Below are positions 22,897 to 34,227 of a stretch of 64,000 nt of DNA, piece after piece. The stretch's first letter is position 1, and each line of letters begins with the position of its first letter. The position numbers were made by a program, and so were the translations under genes. The DNA comes from Trichobilharzia regenti (taxonomy: Eukaryota > Platyhelminthes > Trematoda > Strigeidida > Schistosomatidae). The stretch covers positions 26,645,362-26,709,361 of the forward strand of contig OX235262.1 of NCBI GenBank assembly GCA_944472135.2. Reading direction: 5' to 3'. A model generated the notes under the pieces. It was not told the DNA's origin. It did not search any database and was given only the letters and a program-made list of their open reading frames with translations.

Positions 22897-23100
22897 TACC
22901 TATTTTTTATTTATTTTTTATTTTTGATTACAGCTTGATTCCACACTGTATTTTTGGTACAAGTATGGAACTTTCAGCATGGATAGCGGTAGCCAAAATT
23001 TTGCAGGCCGACCATAGATATTAGGTGTGCGTCGGCAGGGATTCGAACCTCGGACTATGTGCATGGTCGGCGAGAGTCATGACCACTGTAACACCAACGC
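22897..23100 (-). mobile_element. SINE-C nested in SINE-A
   Basis: Complete: AT-rich end, TTGATTACAGCTTGATTCCA near 22923, reversed B box GGGATTCGAACC near 23038, and head at about 23100. It interrupts a SINE-A copy, so it is the younger insertion. Confidence 0.88.
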
Positions 23101-23174
23101 TACCTAAATAGGGTTAGTCACCGAGCTCGCCTTGTAAACATAAAGCCCTGGGTTCGAGCCCTGGTGGTGGGTGC

Positions 23175-23224
23175 GTACTGATGAAGAGTCTCAAACTAGG
23201 GCGATAAAAACAGCTGTTCAGTAC
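23175..23224 (+). ncRNA. Hammerhead-like fold of SINE-A
   Basis: Stem I GTACTG/CAGTAC is perfect, the core block is ATGAAGAG (C3 is A), and stem II is weakened by substitutions. The A-rich segment replaces a clean GAAA. Presumed inactive. Confidence 0.45.
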
Positions 23225-23477
23225 TCTGTGTAGGATTTCCAGTGGTCCTCTAACCAATGTCAACTCATGATGAAATCCTGTAACCTACAAACAAATACTT
23301 GAAAGACTTTATTTCACTGAAGAGTTGAATAAACATGAGCAATTTCAAATAAGCTTGCATTAAAATTGCAGTCAAACTAATATTTTAAACACGCCTATAA
23401 CCTTTAGTTTTTTTTCTCAAACTTTTACGCCCCTGGTCTTCATCACACAGATTGATTCTCTTCTAATTTCAGTTGGT

Positions 23478-23716
23478 TTTTTTATTTCTTTACGTTCCCA
23501 CTTTAACGTAGGGCTTCAAGCGACAGCTTTGAAGTTTTGATAGCAGTGGTGTTTATTTTTACAGGACAGGGTTGCTAGCCTCATTTCCAACCTTCCTTCT
23601 TTGCCAGTCTTAAAACTGGCTTAGTGAGGTGAAAGAGTGTGTCTATGGTCGGGGATCACACCTCAAAATATATGCGGCATGGTTGATGAGCATTCTACCG
23701 CTGTGCCACCGACGCA
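23478..23716 (-). mobile_element. SINE-B
   Basis: Reversed tail TTTACGTTCCCACTTTAACG, reversed body, and head ending GTGCCACCGACGCAC at about 23717. Confidence 0.85.
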
Positions 23717-23999
23717 CACAATTTCAGACGTACTGAGCTCAGTGCTGTTAATTATGTTACGGCAGTCGAATTTCCTGTTTTATTTTTGCTTCCATCTCTA
23801 CCTGATTTATATTTCAAGCTATTAACAAAAACTGATATCATTTAGAGAACCACTGAGAATCAAGGAATACTGGTTAGTCACTTCATCTTAGTCTGAATAC
23901 GCATTCATGCCTCCATCAGGGTTTGAAGCAAGCACCCCCAAAGACCTTCAATCTTTAAGTGAAGCTAATTCTTGATCCCACCTGAGAACAATTAAATCC

Positions 24000-24893
24000 T
24001 TGCAAATCCACACTTGGAAATATTACAGTATACTATTTGCCCAGATAACCAAATCTCTATCCGGGAAGAGACCAACACAAGCGAAACCTATAAAAGACAG
24101 CCAAGAGAAGCCCATTACCAAGGAAGAAAAACAGATTAAACAATGGGCGGATCACTTCAAAGGACTCTTGAACCAACCATCACCTGCAACCCGTCCAGAA
24201 ATACCAACAACAGAGCGCACGCAACTGCAAGTTGACACCAATCCTCCAACGAGAGCTGAAGTCTTGAACGCAATCAAGCTTCTGAAAGCTGGAAAAGCAG
24301 CCGGACCAGATGGAATACCACCTGAAACACTGAAAGCGGACCCAGAGACTACAGCAGACATGCTGACTCCATTATTGCAAAAGGTCTGGAAGGAGGGAAA
24401 GGCGCCTACTGACTGGTCAGTCGGTTCTTCTATACGGATCAGAAACTTGGCGGGTAGGTCACAAAGAATATTTCCAACGGGCTATTGCAGACCTTTACTA
24501 ACAACTGTCTTCGCTCTATACTGAAGATCAGATGGCCGGGCCTGAAAGAATCACCAACAAGGAATTATGGGAACAAACAAAGCAAGAACCAATCGCCCAA
24601 CAAATATGCAGGAGAAAGTGGAGATGGCTTGGACACTCACTCGCTGAGGAGACCGTTGGGTGACATCGCGCATCAAGCCCTCGAGTGGAACCAGGCCGAA
24701 AGGGAAGCGGCGTGTGGGACGTCAGTGCAAGTGTGACATGGAGGAGATCGTGTGAAGAGGAGTTGAAAGAATATGGACTAAGATGGATGCAGGCGAAAAG
24801 TACAGCAGAAGACAGAAGCAAATGGAGGGAGAGGTGCAGTTGAAGCCGTATGTTCCACTAGGAACCCAAGGGAGCAATAATAATAAAAAAAAT
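24000..24893 (+). mobile_element. RTE-type LINE with the catalytic RT core deleted
   Basis: The frame 24000-24524 encodes the RT N-terminal finger region: EEKQIKQWADHFKGLLNQP, then LLKAGKAAGPDGIPPETLK, then LLQKVWKEGKAPTDWS. At about 24418 it jumps directly to the region downstream of the palm (TTCTTCTATACGGATCAG, which in full elements encodes LLYGSETW). It continues out of frame through LRSILKIRWPG and the WRW..HSLRRP region. Several hundred codons including the YADD palm are missing. The 3' end is GAAGCCGTATGTTCCACTAG with AATAATAATAAAA. The copy cannot encode active RT. Confidence 0.88.
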
Positions 24894-25189
24894 AAATTTG
24901 CCCATATTGTCTACTACTTTGAATGAGAACTCTTTGAAATATTCATTTCTAACAGTCTATTTTTGAACTTGATATCCAAACACATACATATTCATTTGGA
25001 ATTCAGTCGCAGAAACATCCAAAGTTGAACATTTTATTCACTGGCAAAGAGGTTTCCTTAATTCTTTTGATATAAGTAATTTTCTGTAATGTTGATATAC
25101 ATATATGAATAAGAACTCTTCGAGTGTTCTTTGTTTCATGACAATAAACTTTCATACATTTATTCCCCTTAATGAATTTGAACAATGCA
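24894..25189. other. AT-rich sequence next to a PLE 3' end
   Basis: Likely part of, or just outside, the 3' terminus of the minus-strand PLE at 25.2-26.3 kb. No gene seen. Confidence 0.4.
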
Positions 25190-26270
25190 AGAACTACAGT
25201 TTTAGCAGAATAAAATGGTACCATCCTTGCTTATTTCGTTGCCTTCTCATCAGCTGCTTACAGGCGAAAGACATTATTAAATATATCTACAACAACAATT
25301 TTAACATACTTGCACAGAGTTCAGTTTAAACAAAATCAATCGATCAATATACTCATACACTAAAAATATATACATATATAAATATGCAATATTAACCACT
25401 ATTCCGAACAATAATAATCAAACACAATGGAAACTTTTAGCATTTCACATTCGGAGGAAAGAGAGGTGAAATTATCCAGTTACCAGGGCAAAGAAAGGCT
25501 GATAACCGCTTCTTTCTGGACGCATAAATCAGGTTTCAGGCGCTTGATGGAAATGGCTTCAGCAGACTTGAGGAGAGTTGAGCCCTTTTCCCTATTGGTA
25601 ATTTTGAACAAGTTTTCGACGTCCACCTGATGACCCGTGTCGAGGAGATGCCCAGCGATGGCATTGTTTAAAGCATTTGTTCCCTTTAGACGCAAGCTTT
25701 TTGGTATATGTTCAGAAAATTGTAGATATACCCCTCTTTCTGTCCTTCCAATGTAACTGCTCCCGCAGATATATGTAAATTTGTATATACAGTTGGGGTT
25801 AACATGAGAAGGATATCTATCGATTTTTGATTGCACCAAACAGCAAGTTGTTCGACAGACAGGAACGAGCTAAGCTGCAGGATAGGCTATGGCTAGTGAT
25901 GTACCCAGCCTTCTGTTGATCATCGCTGCAATATTTTCACCTTTATAATCAAGCTGAAGGTAGACTGGCTTTTTTTCCACTGTGATTTGTTTTACTCTTG
26001 TGACTTCAGGTCTTCCATACTTGTTGATGAACCTTTGAGGATACCCATTTCTCTTCAATATATTTTCAAGGAACTCAAACTCCTCCTCTAGTTTCTCTGT
26101 AGAGCATATTCTCCTCGCTCTATAGTACAAAGTTTTGACTAGACCACGTTTAAAGCGATGTGGACAAAAGCTATTAAAATGCAAGTATTGTCCTTTCCAT
26201 GTGGGCTTTCGATAAATTGACTTTTGAAGACCACCGTCTTCTAGGCGTTCCATGGCTATGTAGAGTATAA
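25190..26270 (-). mobile_element. Penelope-like element with RT thumb, GIY-YIG and 3' hammerhead
   Basis: Minus-strand coding runs from about 26258 to 25480. It begins with the RT C-terminal part (SIYRKPTWKGQYLHFNSFCP, FKRGLVKTLYYRARRIC), passes one in-frame TAG at 25870-25872 and enters the GIY-YIG region (CIYKFTYICGSSYIGRTERG, HLLDTGHQVD, AEAISIKRLKPDLC). Apart from that single stop the frame is continuous, so the copy is fairly young. The RT palm is missing. At 26270 it meets the (TTA)n end of an RTE element. A hammerhead-like segment with all core bases lies beyond the coding end at 25196-25266. Confidence 0.88.
25196..25266 (-). ncRNA. Candidate PLE hammerhead ribozyme with intact core
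   Basis: On the minus strand, AGCAG precedes CTGATGA (25253 down to 25247), then G-AAGGCAA-C, then GAAA. Stem III is ATAAG against TTTAT around a ~15 base loop. The predicted cut follows ATT, and CTGCT then pairs with AGCAG as stem I. All conserved core residues are present; stem II is only one closing G-C pair, as in the small stems reported for PLE ribozymes. Located 3' of the PLE coding region, as expected for a pLTR. Confidence 0.5.
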
Positions 26271-26271
26271 T

Positions 26272-27120
26272 GTTATTGTTATTATTCCTTTGGGTTTTGA
26301 GTGGAACATACGGCTTCAACAAAATATCTCCACTTTTTTTCTATTTTCTACTGTCCTCTTCAACTGTCCTGATAATTGCCCATAATCTCTCATCTCCTCC
26401 TCATATGATCTCACTCATCTCACCCTCGAAAGCCCCACCTGTCGTTTCTCACTCAAGTTCCGCTCAAGTGACAGCCCTGGATGGCCTCCTCAGCGTCTGT
26501 CCATCTCCATTTTCTCCTACATATATGTTGAGCAATTACCTCTTGGTTAGTTCGTTCCATTGCCGAATTTCTTGTTGCTGATTCTTTCTGGTTGACCAGC
26601 CGGCTGACCATTTGGTCTTCAGTATGGCGCCAGCGAAGGAGGCAGCTGTTGATAAAAGTGTGAAACGTTTTTGGAAATCCTTTCAGTGGCTTACTGGCCA
26701 AGTTTTTGACCTGTATAGAAACACTGACTGAAAATCCTAACCTTGTTCTTTATGCTGCGGAGGATTACAGAGAATCTCCAAACTGATTTCAGGCTGATGA
26801 AAGCGTATCTTGCATTTCCGATTGTGGATGACTTTGATATCATCAACCGTGCTATATAAATGTGGTTGAAACGATTCTTCCTAGATATGTGTGGGAGGTG
26901 ACCTCTTTCAAATCTCTCCCATTAACGGTGATTGGTGCCGGTTGTTATTTCTGATGCCATTGGCTATCTTCATCACTTCTGTCTTCTCTATGTTCACCTG
27001 CAGTCCTATCTTCGTTGCCTGGCTCTTCACCCAATGTATTGATTTTCGCCTGCCTGTGAGTCTTTGAGTTTGTGTGACATTAGGAGTAAGTCATCCTCAA
27101 AATCTAGATCTTCTAGAGTC
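26272..27120 (-). mobile_element. RTE-type LINE, 3' part, degraded
   Basis: The 3' end at about 26275-26310 shows (TTA)n and reversed GAGTGGAACATACGGCTTC. Minus-strand frames contain NQEVIAQHICRRKWRWTD and the tail of the RT region. It abuts the PLE at 26.27 kb. Confidence 0.78.
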
Positions 27121-27867
27121 TTCTCATCGGTGGTCCCTAGTGTACAGTCTGATGCACAACAGTTAAGAATGAGATTGGGGATAATAGGCAGCCTTATGTA
27201 ACTCTTTTATTCACTTCAAACGCTTCACTGAGTTTTCTGTTGTGTACAGTGTGGTAGCAAATAATTTCATATTACTTCCCTTATACGTGTTGAATTATTT
27301 TTGTTGCACACGACACCTATTGACCTAAAAATCAATCTTTCCCACCGCTTAATTATATTAAATTTTATAAATTACGCCCTATCCTACCTTCTAGGGTGAT
27401 TATTGCTCACTTCATCCATTGTGATGGCCAGACTTATTTTATTAGAATTTATAAATACATTTGTAGCTCAATTTTTAAGGTACTTATCTAAAACACCCTA
27501 TCGGCAATTTTTGTAAAATAATAAAAGTATGAGTCACTTTAAGGTCATAAATGGGAAGTTTAGAATTGGTTTCATTAAGCTTATAGAAATAAGGCCAGTA
27601 AATCATCCTTTGTATGTGATTCCTTTATCAAACTGTTCAAATTGGGGTAATTTCGTATGAAATTTTAACTCTGTTCGTCATTAATCTCTTCCTTTCGAAG
27701 AAAATTTGGCTTGATTAAAAAGGTGCCCATAGGACTCTACTGCATCATCAGGTTCTACAGTTATATGTCCATGAAAATGGAAGAATGATTGCTACTGATA
27801 TCATTAGTGGGTTTTTTAAAGGTAACATCGAATTACTGACATCAGAATTTCAAAAGTTATTTGCAAC
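27121..27867. other. No gene recognised (intronic)
   Basis: No element or exon recognised. Confidence 0.4.
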
Positions 27868-28284
27868 TATTCAAGTGTTGCTTTGTAGGGATTTGATTGG
27901 TTTACAGGATTTCATCATGAGCTGACATCAGTTAGAGAACAATTGGAAAACCTGCAGGGAGTACTGGACAGCCAGCTGTTTCGTCAACGCTAGTTTAGGA
28001 CTCTTCATAAGTACGCACCCACCCCATTGGGGTTCGAACCCAGGACCTTCTGATTACAAGGCGAGCTCGTATACCATTAAGCCACTGGGACCCGATTCAA
28101 TGGCCAGTCCATGAATTCTAACTTCTGCCAATTCAAGACATAGCGCGACCCCTACCCGGTGTCTTCGGCAAGTATTAGTCCTCACATCCGACCTCCTGCA
28201 CCCTACTGGTCACGACTTCTCACTAGAACCCCAGGTAACTACCCACCTGAATGGGGCAAGTCGCCAGTGATATTCAAGTGTTGC
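27868..28284 (-). mobile_element. SINE-A, complete copy with 14 bp target-site duplication
   Basis: The perfect direct repeat TATTCAAGTGTTGC at 27868-27881 and 28271-28284 bounds a 389 bp insert, defining the SINE-A unit. In its own orientation it starts TCACTGGCGACTTGCC, has the A-box-like TGGCTTAATGG and B-box-like GGTTCGAACCC internally (about 170-230 bases in), then the hammerhead-like segment, then a 3' module ending ACCAATCAAATCCCTACAAA. The tRNA-like promoter is internal, not at the 5' end. Confidence 0.9.
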
Positions 28285-28915
28285 AAATATACTGTGAATA
28301 GATTACAGGTTATTATGGATATATAGGTGTAGAACTTGTTAATGAAGTTATCAAAAAGCATATTCTTCGTTCAGCAAACAGTCTTTTGTAAAACTAGGTG
28401 ATAAGTTCACCTACCATTCGTTTCGCACCTACTTGGGTGGATAGAGCAGAAAAGGTGATAATTATGATTTAAATTTCCTCAGGAAGTTAGTCTTGTGTAT
28501 GGTTTTGTGTAATGTTTTTAAGACAGTCCTTTAATCCTAATAGATGTTACATTTGGTTGTTTTAAAAGTGTTTTGTCGATTTTTTTAGACACCTAGAATA
28601 TCCTTTATAGAATTTGCTAGGCTATATTCATAAATCCCTAGTGATTAGTTTTGTCCTCAATCGAAAGATTCTGTTAAACCTCATTGATGATGATGCTTAG
28701 TGTATGTGTTGACTTGATTCCTACCATTTTAATTAGTCCAGTAGTCAACGTTTTGTGAGAAAACTAAAATCCAAAAGTCACATTAAAAACTGATAACTAT
28801 TTTCTTGAGAAAATCGTCCATCCTTACGCAAATACATAAAATTTTGCCATCATTTAACCGAAGGATTTCAGTCACTAATTCTTTTTTTCTGATAGCTTCG
28901 TGACTGCATAAAAAA
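28285..28915. other. No gene recognised (intronic)
   Basis: No element or exon recognised. Confidence 0.4.
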
Positions 28916-29045
28916 AGCGGTTAGGACTGTTGCCGATCATGCACATGATCCGAAGTTCGATTCTCTGCCAACGCACACCTGATATCTATGGTCAGCCTGC
29001 AAAATTTGGGCTACCGATATCACATGCTGAAAATTCCATATGGTC
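28916..29045 (+). mobile_element. SINE-C, both ends incomplete
   Basis: Starts within the head (AGCGGTTAGGACTGTTGCCG), keeps B-box-like AAGTTCGATTCTC and body ATCTATGGTCAGCCTGCAAA, and breaks off after GCTGAAAATTCCATATGG. Confidence 0.75.
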
Positions 29046-29202
29046 ACTAGACAAAATCGTTAAGAGAGATCTCTACTTAAAATCACTTCCCTATTTAGAT
29101 ACAACAACAGTGATTCGTTGCACAATAATGGTAATTCATACAGCATCCTAATTTCTGTAAAAGTCAAGCAATTTAACCAATAATTAACTGGAATTTAATT
29201 TG

Positions 29203-29295
29203 TAGATCGTGACTAGCAGTGGAATCCAGGATGAGCATTTAATCCTGTTTGGGACTCGTCATCTGGATGTACCTGCATTTCTTAGTGATTGATGA
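29203..29295 (-). mobile_element. SINE-D fragment with hammerhead
   Basis: Minus strand: GGTACATCCAG, core ATGACGAG (C3 is A), stem II GTCC/GGAT, damaged GAAA (TAAA), then CCTGGATTCC closing stem I. The tRNA-like half is missing. Confidence 0.7.
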
Positions 29296-29454
29296 TGTGG
29301 GAATAATTAACTGGGTTGTGATAATCAACGATTTTTGATTTATTTTGAAGTTAGAGATGAAACTCTTTTGTCAAGAAAGAAAATTCAAGCTTCACAGTTA
29401 AATTACGCAACAACACAAAAACAGCATCCATATGAGCTACAAATGTCTTCGATT

Positions 29455-29538
29455 ATTTTGATGTAATTGTGTTTTCTGAGCTGAATAGTTTATTTGCAAA
29501 TAGACTATCCAGCTCAGAGAACACAACTACATTAAAAT
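29455..29538. repeat. 35 bp hairpin around a 14 bp loop
   Basis: Arms 29455-29489 and 29504-29538 are inverted copies centred on CTGAGCTG/CAGCTCAG with four mismatches, two of which would be G-U pairs in RNA. The flanks hold direct repeats of the TGAGCTACAAATxTTCT type, also seen at about 55.84 kb, so it belongs to a dispersed repeat. Confidence 0.6.
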
Positions 29539-29654
29539 CATCCACCTGAGCCACAAATCTTCTCAATCATATCTATCCTCGATTATTTCAGAACTTTTAC
29601 ATTGATTAATAAGTCATCGTTATGTATGATTATGTTGAAAACATTTCTTTTTAC

Positions 29655-30800
29655 TAATCGATACTATTCAGTGCCGCCAACAATTATACACCTCATCCAA
29701 CAGCTGTAGGACAATGCTGTATGCCAAGTAACCGCAACGGGAAACTCACGGAATCCTTCGAAGAAGTAAAGATGGGAGTATAACAAAGCTGGCTGCCTAC
29801 TATCTCCAATGATTTTCCCGATTGTGGTAGACTCAATAATGTGAGAGACGGTGGCGGGCAACGGGAAGGCAGGTATAAAATGGACCCACACAAAAACTTG
29901 GAGGATCTGGACTTCGCTGATGTCATATATATGCCTGATTTCCGACAAACTAGGAGATATGCAAGTGAAAGCAACAAGTTGACAGAAGAGGCGTCAAGAG
30001 GAGATAGGACTTCCTTCAGGTGAACATAGAGAAGACAGAGGTGGTGAATATTCCTGGCCAACAACAACACCAATGACACCAGCAACAGACAACGACCAGC
30101 CAGCATAAATGGAAGTAATCTGAAATAAGCAACACCCTTCACCTACCTATCTGGGAAGCATCGTTTCAACTGCAGGCAGACGCAATTGACGAGGATATCA
30201 AAGAGAGGATCATCGGGTAAGCAAGGCAAGATTTCATTTCTCTCAAGTCTGTGAGGAGGTCAGCAGCACTCAGAATGAAAAATAAGGTCCGGAGTCTCAG
30301 CTTCAATGTGAACTCACTGCTACTCACTATACGGATCAGAGACTTGGCGGCGCGTCACGAATGGCACTTAAAACAAACTACAAACCTTCATCAAAAACTG
30401 TCTTCTCTCAATATTCCTACTCATGACCACATAGCCTGTCAGAAAAGATCGGCAACAGGGTGGGATCTCATGGAGCGAACAAACCCAGAAGGAACCAAAT
30501 GTGCAACAGATATGATAGAAGAAATGGAGGCAAATTGGCCATGCTCTGAGAAAACAAATCATCGAATAATATCACACGTCAGGCTCTCTCTCTCTCGATT
30601 GGAACTCGAATGGGAAGCAGGGAGCTGGTCGTCATGGCGAGGGTGACATGTACGAGGAGGTCAGGCACAGAGGAAATGAAAGCATGTGGGCAGACGTGGA
30701 GCCGGGTGAAAAGGTTGGCAGAGAACCGAACGGAATGAGGACGTATGGGTGAAGCCCCAGGTTTCTCTGGTAACTAGAGGAAACAATAATAATAATCTAA
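29655..30800 (+). mobile_element. RTE-type LINE, 3' half, degraded
   Basis: Plus-strand pieces of the RT palm and C-terminus: LEDLDFADVIYMPDF at about 29899 (the usual FADD is FADV here), TYLGSIVSTAGR near 30150, and the GTAACTAGAGGAAACAATAA 3' end near 30770. Multiple frameshifts. The minus-strand frame across 29693-30142 is an antisense shadow. Confidence 0.8.
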
Positions 30801-31042
30801 AACTAGAAGATCAAAGTTCAAAATATCTGATTCGAAACTTTGTTCTCATATCGACTGTTTAAACTATTGAATACTTAAAGAGGTAATAACCAAAAAATAA
30901 TTATTTAAAATAGCTGGAAAAGTGAATTTAAGTATGGTTTCCCATAACTTATTAGTTCAGGTAAACTATTGGCATGTACAGTAGGAGCTGGTTTTTTATC
31001 TCACATATGGACAGTCAAATAAAAACATCATTAATTTTTGTC

Positions 31043-31215
31043 TGTTTTTTTATTGCAAGTAGAATATGGAGCTTCGAACTATGGAATTTCGATAGACGTC
31101 GTATTTTAATCTCTACGGTATCAGGTTGGTAGTCTTACCGTCAACCTTCCGACTTTTCCGAGATCGCCACATATTAGCAAAGTAGGCTAGGTTTAAGTGT
31201 ATGTTGGTTAGGGAT
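31043..31215 (-). mobile_element. SINE-B, strongly degraded
   Basis: Reversed tail (AGTAGAATATGGAGCTTCGA) and body remnants (TATCAGGTTGGTAGTCTTAC, CAACCTTCCGACTTTTCC) align with SINE-B at low identity. Confidence 0.5.
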
Positions 31216-31224
31216 CCTTATAAC

Positions 31225-31398
31225 AACAGGAATGTGATGGGTTTGAACACTATAGGTGGTTGTGTACTGATGAAGAGTCCCACACCAAGACGGAGTAGCT
31301 GTCCTGTATTTCCTACAAGTTTTCCAAGAGGGTCTATAACCGATGTCAGCTAATCATGAAATCTTGTAACCAATCAAATCCCTGTGAACCTACACTTG
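31225..31398 (+). mobile_element. SINE-A, 3' half
   Basis: Contains GTGTACTGATGAAGAGTCCC, GGAGTAGCTGTCCTGTATTT and the 3' module to CCTACACTTGAATAATT. Confidence 0.7.
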
Positions 31399-33147
31399 AA
31401 TAATTAGTATAGCTTAGAAAACTGGCACTGTGATTAAATGTAGTTCTACATGGAATTTGATTTTGTGTTATACATAAGACATACTGTTACAGTATTTCAT
31501 TTACAGAATCACTTTATACTACATCCCATGAGCAAAACTAATACACAAATAATTCAGTATATTAAGAAATGGACTTAATTTCATGCTGTAGTTAAATCAT
31601 GAGTCAAGCACACTCATGTTTTTGAAAAGTAACCCTATTTTAAAAGAAAAAGAAATCAGATGGTCTAAAATGTGATTAAGTGAGGTAATAAGATGTCTTT
31701 AGTAAAATGTTTTAAAACTACACTATTTAGTCATTTAATTGACAGAAATAGTATTAATCGGTAAGGATGTTTGGTTACTTCCTTCTTCTTCTTCTTCTTC
31801 GTCAATAAGCACTAGCCTTTTTATTTCTATTTCGTGAAAGAAGCCTATTCATTCTGCATTTTTGCATACTAATCTTAGTGAGTGTCATTCAAGGAGGTGA
31901 ATGACAACGAGTTTAAGCCATGTCAGTAATAGTCTTCGGCCATTGGTTCATGGCCCAACCACCCACCCACTCTGCACCTCTCTACATGGCAGCCTCACAC
32001 CAACTGACAATAACTTCATGAATTGGTTCTAGGCTCTGACTAAACCACCTCTAACTCTTCTCTAACCTAATCCTGAGTCAGCCAACATTGCTCATCTAAG
32101 AAGACGATTGTCTGGCATGCTTAACACCTGTCCTGTCCATCTTAATCAATGCAGCTCCACAACCTCATCAACTGACATATCCTCCTTACTTAAACCCTTA
32201 CATCTGAACTTAAAATCACTCTTAACTAATTACCTAGCAAAGGCGTTTATGTGTCGGCCAAGTCGTCAGAGGTATATTAAAACTGTCGCCTAATTTAAAC
32301 GGATATCTGGAAGAAACTGACAAGAGACAATTATCTGTGAGGTTTTAACACTCACTATTGGGATCACTACTTCTAAATATGTATAACATGACTTTAAAAC
32401 GTCACTTAACGTTGTGGCTGAATAGTACTGGACATAGCAGTTACTTATTCTTCACAGTCTTCAATGCAAATGTCTACATCAAGGAAGATGGATATGAATT
32501 CACCTAGGCTGCCGATCATTAGTAATTCTGTTTATAGAAAGGCTTCAATTAATTTTCAGGCTTCAACAATGATATCTATTGATCAACCAAAAATGGATTG
32601 TTTTATTGCTTTTATTGTTTTATCAGCACTACACAACAACCTTTTCCGGGTATTTTTTTTCTTACTTTAATAGGAAGGTGCTTAATTCTTTTAATTTTAT
32701 TTGATTTTACATTAAGTTGGACTTCCTGCTGATTGATTATGTTGAACCTAAGAGTTAGGTCTCTGTCAACATGCCAGCTCTTAGCACCAATTCGCGTCTC
32801 AGTGGAGATACTGTGGCGTGTGCAGATGAATAGGAAGCTGCCAAAATATGAGTCAATAATAACAGAGTTAACGTTGTGGTCATGAAAAAACTTATTTAAC
32901 CCTGGGCCGGTTGCCAACCAATCAGAATAATTTATTATCCTCTGACCTAGCGAACTTTCAGTGTGGTTAAAAATGTATGATGATATGATGTGTTTTTCCT
33001 TATTAAAAATATCCGTTACCTAGTCTCTTGTCTTCTCCCACTAAAATATTATCAATCACTAGGAACGCAGTTACATTCAGCTCAAATTCCGCTGGATTCT
33101 ACAAGCAGTCACAAACAACCGAAATAAAGATACACTTTGAAAATTCT
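31399..33147. other. No confident gene; one slightly GC-richer patch
   Basis: A (TTC)n tract lies at 31787-31801. The segment 31870-32300 is richer in C and has short open frames, but matches no family I know. A minus-strand frame of 101 codons (32917-32612) is not recognised and lacks gene context. Confidence 0.4.
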
Positions 33148-33395
33148 GCGTCTGTGGTACAAAGGTAGAATGCTTGCCAACCATGCCGCATGTGGTTCGG
33201 CGCTCAATGCCCCGCCATGGACGCACTCCTAAACCTCACTTATCCTGTAATAAAACTGGTGAAGAGGGAAGGTTGGACGTGAGGCTACCAATCCCACTCC
33301 GTCAAAGTGGGCACCACTGCTACCAAAACTTCAAACCTCAAGCTTGAAGCCCCATGTTCCACTGGGAGGGGGGAAGTAAAGGAATAATAAAATAA
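33148..33395 (+). mobile_element. SINE-B
   Basis: Head TGCGTCTGTGGTACAAAGGT, body, and tail TTGAAGCCCCATGTTCCACT before an A-rich end. Confidence 0.85.
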
Positions 33396-33824
33396 ATAAC
33401 ATTCCTCTCTGAAATTTGGATTTACCTTCCCTTAAGAATTTCAAATTCTTAACACGTCGATTATGTTGAATTATTTGAAATAATTCTTTTCTAGACGAAT
33501 TTTAGTAGGAAAATGTGACAAACTTTGTCCAACTGCCTAAAATGTCATTAGTATCGTTTCAAGAAAGAATTAGCACCACATTGAATGCAACAATATTCCT
33601 GAGATATTTCTTTTCAGTATCGAAGATATACCTTTGGAAACACTAAGATTTTATATTTAACCTAACGAAAATTAGTATGTCTAGATTTTAAGGAGGTTTC
33701 TTTAGAAGTTCATTGACTTCAAGATTAGTTCACCTCAAAAATCGGCATCAGTTTATGAATTGTTGAGGTTATAGAAGTACTCGATGACCATTTCGTTATA
33801 CAAGAAGAGAACTTGGATATTGTG

Positions 33825-33935
33825 ATGGAGTACAATGCCATCATAGAGTAAATTTAAATTTGATAAAAATACACAGTGTTATACAGTATTATTTAATGAT
33901 GACATTTTTCGGCCACAATATATCACTGATCATCG
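33825..33935 (+). repeat. R1 element, partial
   Basis: CAGTGTTATACAGTATTATT and flanks match the R1 element at 44174-44404. Confidence 0.6.
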
Positions 33936-34203
33936 GGACAGTAAAAACCAATGGCCGGATAAAATTGGTCATATGGCTCAAAATCCTCGTTCTAAATGGC
34001 TGGTGTAGATGCATCCACTCCTTGTGACTTATGATTTCAAATGAAACTATATTGTTCATCATTATTACTATTCCTTTGTCTCACACCTCTGTTTACTGTC
34101 TCTATTATGCATTCCTTCTACTTTCTTCTCTTGCTTTGTGTGCTACAAGGAGGGAGTGTGGCAACTTCAACTACTGCACATCGGTGCAAAGTTCTGTGTC
34201 GAA

Positions 34204-34227
34204 AACAGACAGACAGACAGACAGACA
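34204..34227 (+). repeat. (ACAG)n microsatellite
   Basis: Five to six tandem ACAG units, followed by CATATCAAGATACTCACACA, which resembles R1. Confidence 0.85.

Larger units (their letters stand above)
22545..23300. repeat. SINE-A inverted composite split by a SINE-C
   Basis: Minus-strand SINE-A runs 22545 to about 22896. A SINE-C interrupts it, with CTACCT-type sequence on both sides of the insert. After the insert, a short SINE-A 5' remnant (AATAGGGTTAGTCA) joins a plus-strand half (about 23118-23300) with tRNA-like segment, hammerhead-like fold at 23175-23224 and 3' module. Confidence 0.75.

Noticed and set aside
25003..25329. Short overlapping frames on both strands as genes
   Set aside because: They cover the PLE 3' terminus and its hammerhead-like segment; no protein similarity.
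29693..30142. 149-codon minus-strand frame as a membrane protein gene
   Set aside because: It is antisense to an RTE element whose plus-strand RT landmarks are readable.
32612..32917. 101-codon minus-strand frame as a gene
   Set aside because: No recognisable motif, no splice context and no support beyond frame length.
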